Source: Trichostrongylus colubriformis
Lineage: Eukaryota > Nematoda > Chromadorea > Rhabditida > Trichostrongylidae
Assembly (NCBI GenBank): GCA_963978905.1
Contig: OZ022261.1
Coordinates: forward strand, 3,163,992 to 3,227,991
Length of the DNA: 64,000 nucleotides
Direction: 5' to 3'
The notes below the pieces were generated by a model. That model had not been told where the DNA came from and made no database searches. It was given only the letters and a program-made list of their open reading frames with translations. Made by a program: the position numbers and the translations under genes. Positions 23,305 through 34,300 of the stretch are shown here, piece by piece (position 1 is the stretch's first letter; each line of letters starts with the position of its first letter).

Positions 23305-24886
23305 TTAGTGCCAGCGCTATGGAACTGGGTGTCGTTAGGCTGTTGCCTCACAATGGCTCATCAGTTCTCAAGGCTGTTACTGTCATATCGCTTCTGAAAC
23401 GCTTAATACTCATTAATTGTAATTCCTTGATTGCACACAGAGCCGAAGCCATACCGAATATTCGACCACGAAGAATATAAATACCTCGAGCTCATCACAT
23501 CGAAACCGCTCATTTCGTCCTCATTTGGAGTGTGATCAGCGAATGAAGTGCTGATGTGTTTCGTCGTATTCATTAAGCTTTCGCGAAATGAGTGAATAGC
23601 GAGGTACTGAAAGGTGCACTGCATTACGCGGTTTGCTGTGAAAAGTGGCTCAGCTGTTCTGTCGGCGTAGATTGCTAGCTGCTTCCTATGTTAGCAATAA
23701 TTTCTATGCAGCGATCGCGCAATCCAAGCCGAATTTCTTATAAAGAGAAGACGTCTTAGCCTCATTCAAGTGACGCACCGACCTCAGCAGCCTCAGACGA
23801 TGAGTTCAAACGATTCCTAGAAGAAGCAGAAGCTGCAAGATTAACCACAAAAAGCACAGTAGTACCAGAAATCACATGTGGCAACTTTAATGCAATTGTT
23901 GGGCGCTCGAAGAACAAAGAATCGGTGATTTGGGTTCAAAAATAAGACTTCTATCATATTACCATCTAGTTCTTCCCTTTACATCATTTATTTCTCATTA
24001 TCATTTGTTTGTTAGATTTGTTAACGACTCACTCTTGCGCTGATATAGCTTCCAAACTTCCTGTTTAATTTTTGAACAAGAGATTCTATCGTGGCATAGT
24101 ACGCGTTTTCAGGCTTTCGTTAACTTTCATTTTCGCAACCACAAGCACCTGTTTGTCCATCGTTCCGAAGTTACTTCACTTGGGCAAAACTTGGGAATCT
24201 CCTTTGAGATTCTTTACTTCGCCGGTTATCGGCAATTACAGTGTTTCAAACTCGTTTCACAATGCTCTCAGGGCTCGAATTTCTTAGTTTGCAATTGTTC
24301 GTTACCAATTTTTCCGAGCCCTCTGCTCTTTCGGATGCATGCATTTCTTTCCATACCCCTCGTAGATTAATGTCAGCTCGCAGGTATTTATTGTATACTG
24401 GATCCCTTTGGATGGTACTGCGTCTTCACAGTGCTTATCGAACTTATGAACATATTTATCTTCTCATTGTATTGCGGCCGCCGGTCACTGCATAGACATT
24501 ATTCCTAACATAGGAAGCAGTTAGCAGTCTACAACGACAGAACAGCTGAGCCACCTTTCACAGCAAACCGCATGGCGCAGTGCACCTTTCAGTACCGCGC
24601 TATTCACTCATCCTATTTCGCGAAACGCTTAATGAAAACGACGAAACACAGCAGCACTTCATTCGCTGATCACACTCCAAATGAGGACGAAATGAGTGAT
24701 TTTGATGTGATGAGCTTGAGGTATTTATATTCTTCGTGGTCGAATATTCGGTATGGCTTCGGCTTTGTGTGCAATCAAGGAATTACAAAGCGTTTCAGAT
24801 GCGACATGACAGCAACAGCCTTGAGAACTGATGAGCCACTGTGAGGTGACAGCCTCACGACACCCAGTTCCAGAGCGCTGGTACTA
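23305..24886. mobile_element. Fold-back element with about 390-bp inverted arms
   Basis: The left arm (about 23305-23700) and right arm (about 24490-24886) are inverted copies, with termini TTTAGTGCCAGCGCT.TGG and ACTGGGTGTCGT. Each arm contains the same open stretch (ADHTPNEDEM), seen on the minus strand at 23403-23624 and the plus strand at 24572-24844. These frames are mirror copies of repeat DNA, not two genes. The central 780 bp shows no transposase. Confidence 0.9.
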
Positions 24887-24887
24887 A

Positions 24888-25229
24888 ATATTTCGGCACT
24901 ATTCAACTATCACCACCCAGATACCGCGAGTTGGATCAAAAAAGTAATTTTCGCTAAAACCGCGCCTTTACGGATTATTCAGGGTGATGATCACGAATGC
25001 GACATCCGTTTCTGGCGTTTGCGCCAATTTGGGCTATTGCATCGTGTTGGCGCAACAAATCGTTTTCATCAAAATCGCTGAAACTTTGTCCAGGGGGTTA
25101 TTCGGGAAAACGAATGTCATATTCGTGATCAGCACCCTGAATAACCTTTAAAGAAGAGTTTCAGCGAAATTATTTTCTTTACCCAACTCGCGGTATCTGG
25201 GGTAGTGATAGTTGAATAGCGCCAAGATA
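24888..25229. mobile_element. MITE with ends CGGCACTATTCAACTATCAC, copy 2
   Basis: Same family as 20972-21299: inverted ends, AGATACCGCG subterminal motif, and inner ATCACGAATGCGACATCCGT paired with its inverse. It begins within a few bases of the end of the fold-back element. Confidence 0.85.
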
Positions 25230-25234
25230 TTTGT

Positions 25235-26040
25235 TTAAGGAAGCTCGTCATATATTCAGGGAGTCTCTAAAGATCTTTAGATTAGTGAGTAATGTGAGGA
25301 TATGCTATATCAGCTTGACTGGCGCATAACATGGTGCAGAGCAAAACGGGTCCGCGCATCACAATGCTCATACCTAATCACTTATGAGCATTGTGATGCG
25401 CAATCTAGGTTGGTAATATAGTAAGGCAGTAATTGGGAGGGATACCAGGAATTGGAAAAGATTCAGATAACATCAGCACGTATCTGAGCTGAAGATACGA
25501 GGAAGAAACCTCAAATTAAGAGTGAGGTAACAACGGTGCGTATTTCGAACTTCAAATTTCACGGCGCAATGTTTCTCCCTCGCCCTGGTAATTGAGATGC
25601 GGCGGCGTCGCGTTCCTAGGTGAGAGCGACCATTCCCAAAGTGAATGTGACATGTTTTCAAATTTCATAACCTCCATAAAAGTCAATTTTTTCCAAATAT
25701 CAAGCTGCGCTTCTGATGTATTCTTATCATAACTTAAACTTTAACCGTGCAACAACGAAAATTTCAAATTTACCAGGAGGAAACTTCAAATCTAGAAAAA
25801 AACGAGGGAACATATTCGAAAAGAAACCTTTAACTGAGGAGGAACCTTAGAAGTTGCAGAATTAAAAGACCCCAATTTGAAGTGAACCACAAAAGCTACT
25901 TAATTTGCGAAAAACTATCCAGAGAGCGTGTGACGAACGATGAATACCCAAAAAAAAGTCATTTTGCCCGTCTTCGGAACGAGTGCACCAAACACACTTA
26001 ATATTACCGCAGAAATTTCCTAAGCAATTTCGTATTCGTT
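25235..26040. repeat. Dispersed repeat, copy 1, with internal insertion
   Basis: Motifs GGGAGTCTCTAAA, GTGAGTAATGTGAGGATATG, CAGCTTGACTGGC and AGTCATTTTGCCC occur in the same order at 28905-29450. Copy 1 carries an extra segment of about 220 bp (25551-25770) that is absent from copy 2. Confidence 0.8.
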
Positions 26041-26515
26041 CGTTTTCGCATTCGTTTACGATCATTCCAAAAAAAGACAAAAATAGCACTTTGAAACTCG
26101 TGTGACACCACTGCATCACATTGGTAAACTCTAGAAAGCGGCATTCTCGTGGTTTAAGCATTTTTACTGACTTTCAAAATGGCTTTGAAGGAAATTACGG
26201 CCGTCCGAAGTATGTCACTTCAGTGAATGAGGATTTTTGTGAAAGCGCCAAAATGTGATTTTCTTCAACAAATTTCCACTTAAAAACAACTTAACAGACT
26301 CCCAATCGAAAATTACTTTACTCACAGTAAAGTTTAAGTTATGATAAGAATACATCAGAAGCGCAGCTTGATATTTGGAAAAAATTGACTTTTATGGAGG
26401 TTATGAAATTTGAAAACATGTCACATTCACTTTGGGAATGGTCGCTCTCACCTAGGAACGCGACGCCGCCGCATCTCAATTACCAGGGCGAGGGAGAAAC
26501 ATTGCGCCGTGTTCC
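25551..26515. mobile_element. Element with near-perfect 185-bp inverted repeats
   Basis: About 25560-25745 is matched almost perfectly, inverted, by 26330-26513. Shared landmarks are GGCGCAATGTTTCTCCCTCG, GCGACCATTCCCAAAGTGAA and TCAAGCTGCGCTTCTGATG. Part of the sequence between the arms belongs to the dispersed repeat, so the arms may be two separate insertions of one short element in opposite orientations. Confidence 0.8.
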
Positions 26516-26649
26516 GCTTATGCTGTCGTGAGTTTATTTTTACCATTTCTCTCTAGCTATTAGTTCCCTTTCCCCGAAACCACAGTATTACCGGGAAGGG
26601 TACAAAATCATAGAAATACCGAACATAACCGCGAAAAATTAATCCTATA

Positions 26650-27740
26650 CATGTATATAAACCAGAAGTTTGGTGTGTGTGTCCGTCTGTCCGTTACATA
26701 ATGCACTCTTAGTTCATCCAGAAGCTTGATGTATAGGTAATGGATTGGGTTCAATCCAATACCTATACATCAAGCTTCTGGATGAAGCCAGGAGCAATCC
26801 ATTACCTATATATCACTCTTGAATATCAAACTGAGTAATTTAAACTTTTATAGAAAGCTTTGTTCACCTATGTGCCTCATAATCAAAACTTCGTCGATAG
26901 CAGTTTGTTGGGGAGAGGAGGGGGGGGGGGTGGGAGCTCAGCTATGAGAACTCAGTAAAACTGGAAAGAGAAGCAGGTTAGCGGTCATAGATTAGGAGTG
27001 GATAGGGGTTGACAAAAGTTCATGAAGCTCATAAGAAAAGCCTGGCTCCGCCTACGGTGGGCGTGGCTTGCGTGAAAATGGCCGGTGCTCAAATTCAGGA
27101 CTGACCAAAGTGTGGGGTGCACACAACAAGCAAGTTAGGCAAGGGCCTGTGAAGGTCGGGCAGGTTAGGATTGGGTAGGAGCCAACCCATGTGCAAAGAG
27201 TACATAAGTTCTGAGCCTAGCTCGGCCATAATTCCAATCCAATATTAGTACCACACTCACAAGGTAGCTGTTTGTCTTCGGACAAGGTAGCTGTTTGTCT
27301 TCGGTTACCATTAGGGAGTGATGTGTTGCATTCAGTTAAGGCCACTATTTCTTCTAGAACTGATACATGCACGTCCTGTAGGAGCTTTTAATCTTCAAAA
27401 GTCAACCACTACGGAGCGCCCTTGAGCTCACGAAGAGACACCTCTAACTGCTGCCGCTCCTCTTGAAGTGGCTTGCCCCTCTTCGATGTGCCGTACACAC
27501 TTGGATCCTCTTCGATGTGCCGTACACTGGAACGGTGGGAAGGGGCATTATTTCTCGGATTTTTTGACCGTTCCGCTTCATCATCTTCCCTACTTTTGTA
27601 CTACTAAATGCTTCAATTCTCTTTTTGTGTTCGGATCGAATCTTGTTATTTTTAAAAGGGATCTGCCTTCAGTGGGCAGGGGTTATAGGTGGGTATGGTG
27701 TCTCTTAGTTTCGGCCGAAACCAAACATGCAACAAAACAA
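26650..27740. repeat. Dispersed element copy 2 (as at 11.7-13.56 kb)
   Basis: The block starts AACCAGAAGTTTGGTGTG with a TG-rich run, continues through one AGCTCCGCC-type unit (near 27047) and the GGTCGGGCAGGTTAGGATTG motif, and ends with the same tail as 13080-13560. Small local duplications occur near 27250-27305 and 27476-27525. Confidence 0.8.
26713..26786. repeat. 35-bp-stem hairpin
   Basis: The arms 26713-26747 and 26752-26786 are inverted copies with one mismatch and a 4-nt loop. It lies inside the dispersed element. Confidence 0.9.
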
Positions 27741-28233
27741 GGGATGCTAGGAAAGCGGCGAATGACGATTCTTAGCCAGTCAAGGAGAACGTGGTTGATA
27801 TATAAGCAGCAGAAAACTGCAAGTAGTCGTTTGAGAGAAAAGCAAGTATCGACTTAGAGGCTTAGGAACGAACGAACGGGTAAGTGGCTGATTGCAAGGA
27901 AAAAACAAGCGTTCGTTTATGTTGCAAAGTGCCAATGTCGTAAACTGTACACAGTGAACGGTAAACATACTGCGTATATAATAACATAAATGTAATAACG
28001 TATATAATAACATAAACGTAATAATACCAATCTTGCTCGAAAAAGTACCCCTCTCAGGAACGTGTGAATGAATGAATCATAAGTTTGGGATTGGAACCTT
28101 CATCTTTTGCACACAATACGACTAGTGAGAAAGAGTGAGGACGATGAGCAGTCCCCTTCGAAACATTTGTCTATGTTAGCCCGCTTTCAAGTTTTTGTAA
28201 ACCCGTCCAGGCCCGCATCCTGTCTACTTGGGT
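27741..28233. other. No gene recognised
   Basis: Short AT-rich direct repeats (ATATAATAACATAAA-type) lie near 27975-28025. Nothing else was seen. Confidence 0.4.
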
Positions 28234-28479
28234 TGATATAGACTATTGCACACACCGGAGGCCGGCCGTGATTGCGCACCGGCTTGAAGACAGCTGGCTT
28301 TTTTCGGCAACACGCTTCCCGCCGCGAAGTCAAACACCAGACAGGCCAGAGTACGCGACTCCAGAGCTCCTTCCCTGAAAAGGCTCAGGCAAATCCGAGA
28401 GACCCAGACGGCGAAGGACGACATAGACGCAGCGTTACGCAATCACGGCCGGCCTCCGGTGCGTGCAATAGTCTATATC
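28234..28479. mobile_element. 246-bp MITE with long target-site duplication (MULE-like)
   Basis: The left arm begins GATATAGACTATTGCAC followed by CACCGGAGGCCGGCCGTGA. The right arm is its inverse, ending GTGCAATAGTCTATATC. CTACTTGGGT is present on both sides (28224-28233 and 28480-28489), a 10-bp target-site duplication. This length is typical of Mutator-like elements (8-11 bp). No transposase is present. Confidence 0.85.
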
Positions 28480-28904
28480 CTACTTGGGTGCATGCCATTA
28501 AAAGAGGAAATTCTTGTGGTCTCATTTTAGTGCGCGACGGAATGATACGGGCTATGGGCGCCGTATTGGTTGAGCCCTGAAGCGATTGCGAACTTTGTGT
28601 CGTAATGGCATACACCTGCCTCTGGAGTTTCTGAGTATACGTCAAAGTGAGGTTGTGCACGGTTTTAGAAAATTCTTCCCTGCGAACGGCCAACGTGAAA
28701 CGAAAAATACGCCAGACTTCTCCTTAGTGGATGCAGAGAATAGACTCACCTTAAGTGTTACATGGCAAGGAACAGAAACAAAGGACATGTAGAAAATATC
28801 GTGGCATGATAAAAATTAATTAATGTTTCGTTCACATCTAGACGTAATCTTTGGCAAGAAAAAAAAACAAAATTAATCGAAGGTAACAACGCCTGCGTAG
28901 ATTT

Positions 28905-29450
28905 GTTAAAGAGAGCTCGGCCTATATTGGGAGTCTCTAAAAATCTTTTGAATTAGTGAGTAATGTGAGGATATGTTATATCAGCTTGACTGGCACATCC
29001 CAATGCTCATACCTAATCAGCTATTGTGATGCGCAATCTAGGCTGGTAATATAGTAAGGCAGTAATAGTCTGGGAGGGATGCACAACAACGCATCATAAA
29101 GAAACAGCAGAATTTGAAAAAAAGGTTCAGATAATATCAGCACATAATTCGAAGAGAATATACGAGGAAGAAATCTCAAATTAAGAGTGAGATAACATCA
29201 GTACGTATTTGAACTGAATTTACCAAGAAGAAACCTCAAATCTGGAAAAAACGACGAACCTTAGAAATCGCAAAATCAAAAGAGCGCACATTTGAAAGGA
29301 AACCACAAAAAGTGCTTTATTTGCAAAAAGTAATCGAGAGAGCGTCTGAAGAACGATGAATGCTTCAAAAAAGTCATTTTGCCCATCTTCGAAAGAAGTG
29401 CACCAGACACACCTAATCTTACGCAGACATTTCCTTCTGTTACAAACAAC
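28905..29450. repeat. Dispersed repeat, copy 2
   Basis: Homologous to 25235-26040 without the internal 220-bp insertion. Confidence 0.8.
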
Positions 29451-30615
29451 TTTTGCAACAATTACCTTATCAGTCGTAGTCTTCAGTCCAGCGGCATAAA
29501 TGCTCTATTAAATAATCCACCATTACCAACTCTCGAAAAAAAAACATCAGGATCTTGTGATGACTATTATGTGAGTTCGCTCCGTTTGCTGATTATTCTA
29601 CAGATGACTGTTGATATTTTTTCATCGATATCATAATATTCAAACAATCTGAGTTGGACAAATGCAAACTTTATCACCGAACTGAGATAATACAATTTAT
29701 GGAATGTTCCGAGCACTATCGAACGAATCAATGCAAGATATGGAATGCTGAACAGAGGGTGCATGAAGATGAACGCGTGCTACTGGCGATTTGAGCGGTT
29801 GATTCAAGGATTTGGAAGCCATCATTACACGTCATCTGAAGATTATCTCCTTTAAAATAATGATTACAAAATGAGGAACACCTATTACAGCATGGTGAAG
29901 GGTGGCCAGAAATAAACACAGCGTATGGAAGTACACGTGCTGAAAACTGTGATTACCCCTTGACAGTTCTAGTTGAATACTAAACTCAAATGTATAATAA
30001 AATAAGTACTATAATTAATCATAAAAATGTTCTATATTTCTGATATGCGAATCAATTAGCAAAAAACAGTGAGAAAGTCTCTTTCCATCTAATTAGCACT
30101 ACTCACTGGTTTATAATGACTAAAAATTATCAGCAATTTCAGTGCTCCCTGACCGTTCTCTACTTCGGCATAGATATTTCACTGAGCCCTTCGCCACGAT
30201 GCGCCAATAAGGCGCTAGCCACGCCCACCTGAGCTACTGCTCGACTGGACAAGAAGGGCGTAGTTAGCGTGGGACTGATGGGGGGTAACGCTGCGATGGC
30301 ACATCGTTGCGAACTAAAGGATCTACTGTTCAAAAAGGTAAGCCGACTAATCTGATTATCGCAGGACGTGCTTTTAAGCTACTGTCTGTTTGGGATTGCC
30401 CTATTCCACATGAGGACATGATGCTGAAAAGGATATTTCTGCTATTTCGAATGTATGCTATGAAGAGATGCTTCCCATTTACCGCGATTTTCCACTGAAG
30501 CTGCTTTCGGAAGTTCAGAGGAAGTGGGCACACAGCTTGTGGCGCGATGAAAGCATGTAATGAAAGTTATTCCAAAAACGGACTCCCAACAAGAAACTGT
30601 CGCGGAAGGAGAGCC
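29451..30615. other. No gene; MITE-like fragment near 30180-30310
   Basis: A segment with GCTAGCCACGCCCACCTGAGC resembles the complete small element at 55999-56145. The rest shows no coding features. Confidence 0.4.
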
Positions 30616-30619
30616 TACT

Positions 30620-30800
30620 GCTAACGGCGTCCATACGCAGCTGCGGCAGCGTGGCTGCGTTCACGGACAGCGAGGCGGAGTGGCACGGGGGAGGTGCAGA
30701 AACGACACGCAGGCAACGAGGCAGGGTGGCATAGGCGGAGACGCAGAGACACGCAACCACGCCCTGCCACCAGCACCGCAGGTAGAACGCTGCAGATATG
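30620..30800. repeat. MITE family C copy (GGCTGCGTTCA)
   Basis: It is similar in inverted orientation to 45999-46170: GTGGCTGCGTTCACGGACAG, then GCAACGAGGCAGGGTGGCAT and CACGCCCTGCCACC. Open frames on both strands here are repeat by-products. Confidence 0.65.
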
Positions 30801-31383
30801 GCGCTCATATCAGTCGGCATCAGTACCCACATCACCACAGCGTATCACTCACTGTCGAGCGAGCGAGAGAACCCAGATTTCGAAGAAACGACCCAAATGG
30901 GAAGACGTTAGTTGTTTACTGTACTATATTCTGCTGCCAGATTGATAATATTCTACTATCAGTGCGCAGAGTTCGTTAAACGGAACGGGGCACTGTCATT
31001 GTGAGATGGGATCCTTTCTTCAACATTGATGCTAAGTTGCTTCTACGTCATGGTTCGCAGACTGCCGGGTGTGTATCATTGGACACAATTTTGCACAGCG
31101 ACGTGCGACGTTGATTAGGTTGCGATCTACCGTTAATTTGCGCTTATTTCATGTTCCGTACCCTTAACACAGTGTCCCATATCGATTCGTTTTTTGATGT
31201 ATAATGTTACGTTTCAGTAACTGGCGGCTTATGTAAGGGCTAATAATACAAACCATCAGAGTAGGTCAGTGTTATTCTCAATGTCAGTCGATAAAAGGAA
31301 TACCCAAAATACTTTGAAACTGTTACCTTTGCTTTGAGTTGTCGATTGCAAGAATACCCGATTCGCTTAATTGGAAATATACA

Positions 31384-34300
31384 CTAGGCAGCAGAGCACC
31401 AGTTTTTGTAGCAGTCCGATTCCTTTCTAGGGTGATTATATTCATCTCGCACTAGAGGATCAGGCTTTAAAGTGTACTTGACTTACCTACGCTGCAAAAT
31501 ACATAGTCCTATAACAACAGCCACCATTGCCATTGCCAGTACCGCCATGCACATAACAGAGACAATTGTGGGTGAAATCCTTCGTTCAGTCATTGAATAT
31601 TTGTGATTCTCCGACATGCTCTCAAATATAGATGTAAATGATTCATTAATGTGAATGTGAGTGCACCATTACTGAATATTAAACTATCTTGAAATGTAAT
31701 TTCGGTGTTGTGTGCTGCATTTAACAGCTATTGAAAAGGGGAGAGAACAGCTGTATACTCAGCTTCATTCAATAGCTATACCAACTGAAAAGGTATGATG
31801 GCGCACAATCACGTCATCAATCTGACAACAGCCTTTGCACGACAAACCACATCAGCTACCAGTTAATGGAAGATCAGCACATCTAAATGGGTGAGCTACT
31901 TGCTCCGGAAAATCGCTTCGCGGTCGTCGCACTCGCGGCGCCATCAGCACGACTTGCCGAATCGATTGCTGTTGGGAGTCCGGCAGAGCGTGGCTGCGTC
32001 ACATTCTGCGCTTCCATGCATGCCACACTGCCTCGCTCGAAGGCTGCCATGCCCTGCCACTGGCACTCGCACCCGCCGCGCCCTCGCCGCGGGCGGCCAG
32101 ACGATTTTCCGGAGTAAGTAGCCTCACCCCATTTAAATTAGCTTGCTGATGGTGCTCGCTCTACTATTAAGAAAAGACCCTACAATTTCTTTAAAAGTTA
32201 GTCTAAGTTTAGAGGTTCGTTTCGCCGCCACTTATACAAGCCACAGTGTTTTCTATTAACCCCCGAGACGGTCGATAACGCAATGAAGCTGATGCAACCA
32301 ATTCCGAAAATGTATTCGTATTGTAGAGAACACCTCCCTAATACATCTAGCAAAATACGTGGATCATTCCAAAAAATCAGAGCACTACTCGACCACCAGT
32401 AATTTAGTGGGTAAAAGATTTTTTCACTGAAATTTCATGTATAGGGGCAATTTATATTCTAAATACAAATGCGACATTCGTTGCTAGCGCCTATTCGCCA
32501 AGCTTCGGTGCAACTTTTTCTCGGGAGTGCCCCAGAACACTTTAGCTAGTTCAGCTCACGCGGAAAGTTGACGGTAGCGCTCGTTATGGCGCAGCACAAT
32601 TGACAACGGAATCAGCAACGTAACTAGCGTAACATGGTAGCCTACTTGAAAGGCCCCGATGCACAACCGTTCTTCTCATTGAATTCTTCTAGAACTTACA
32701 CACGGAAATTATTCAGTAGCCTGATGACGAGTCCACGAATATGACATTCGTTTGGCTCCAGCGCAATTTAAGCGCCAGGGCGGTCAAGGATAGTCAAAGC
32801 ACGGCGTCGGGTCTACAATGGATTTGACATTCGTGATCAAGTTACTGATTAATCTCCATGGGTTACCTTCCACTTCGGTAGAAAAAGCTGTCAAAAGAGC
32901 CTGGCGCTAATGGTGTTAGCGAGGAAAAAAAACACATGTCATATTCCTGGGTGTGTATCCTTATGTCAGTTTTTCGCACCGCGGCATGTCGCAAGCGAAG
33001 CAATGCGGACGAGCTGAAGGCACCATGTTGTTGGGTCCTGAAGCGATTACTAGTCAACTGCATATCGCGCCCCCAGCATTACTGTGTAATCGTCCTAAGC
33101 CCCAACTACCGCAACGCGCATAGCTCGCACACACTGCGTCGCACGCCGCTCATCGTCGTGCGAATTTCTGACATAAGGATACACACCCCATATTCCTCAT
33201 CAGGATCCCTAACAAGCTGGACAGGGAAGCATTCAGCTGTTTTTACTGGGGTTTTCTGTAGTCAGGTAATAGTTGGGCGATGACAAATCTGTATTAAAGC
33301 TATCATGACAAATCCAAACGGTGTTGCTAACCTTTTCTTTTCGAGCTAGCGTTTGTGAACGTAGTGGAACTTGTTGGAGGATAACGGGATTACTGCAATA
33401 TCATAGTGCAGTGGTGCTTTGCATTATACAATATAAAGTAGCGGTATATTCCATCAAAAAAGGATCCACTGTAATGCTAACCTTGCATTGGATATTATCA
33501 TGACTGTAGGGGGTAGGGTGTATTGTTCTAGTATTACTGTAGACGATGCTTCAGTAGATAGGGTCCATTTACTGGTCTGAAATAGTTATCACTCAATGTG
33601 AATGCTATCTGTGGTCCTATAGCTTTGTTTACCTGGCGCTGTGCTTGCGATCCATCCAGGAATTGCATAGGAAATGGGTTAACGGTATCCATATTGTTTG
33701 CAATGTCTGTATGCGACGATCCATGAGGCATTGAATCCACCTGAGCATTGAATTTGAAGAAAGTGTATTTCAATGCAGCGCTTTGAAACGTTTTTACCGT
33801 TCTACTTACGTGGTTTGTCTCACTAGCTGCTTGGCCGTGCTCTTCGGATGGGAATGCACGGACCAATGTATCTCCTAACTCTCTAGGAAGAAGTTCGTCA
33901 GAGTGCGTAGAATGTTGAATATGGGTAATGTCGGATTCAAATGGTCCACGCAACCTGAAATGACTTACTTACGCGAATGCCTTCGATATTTAGGTGGTGG
34001 AGGCACAGCGTGACGTGAGTGTGTGTATCGTTGGACGAGGGTTTTGCAACGCGGCTTGCAGCGTCACGCGTGCGAGCTAGGGGAGCCGTCTGCAGTTGGT
34101 TCTTAAACCGTTTGCCCTGTCCTGCACTTCATTCTAGGATTTCATGCTGCACGCCGCGAGCAATATCCTGTCCTAACGCCACACAACAGACATGATGCCG
34201 TATCCAGAAGCAAAATAAAATTCTTATATTGTTTTTTTTTCACAAACAGAAGTATACGCTGGTAACTGCTTTCACTGTACCCAGAATACAATGTCACATA

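Noticed and set aside
23403..24844. Two similar proteins on opposite strands containing ADHTPNEDEM
   Set aside because: They are mirror copies in the arms of one fold-back element, not a divergent gene pair.
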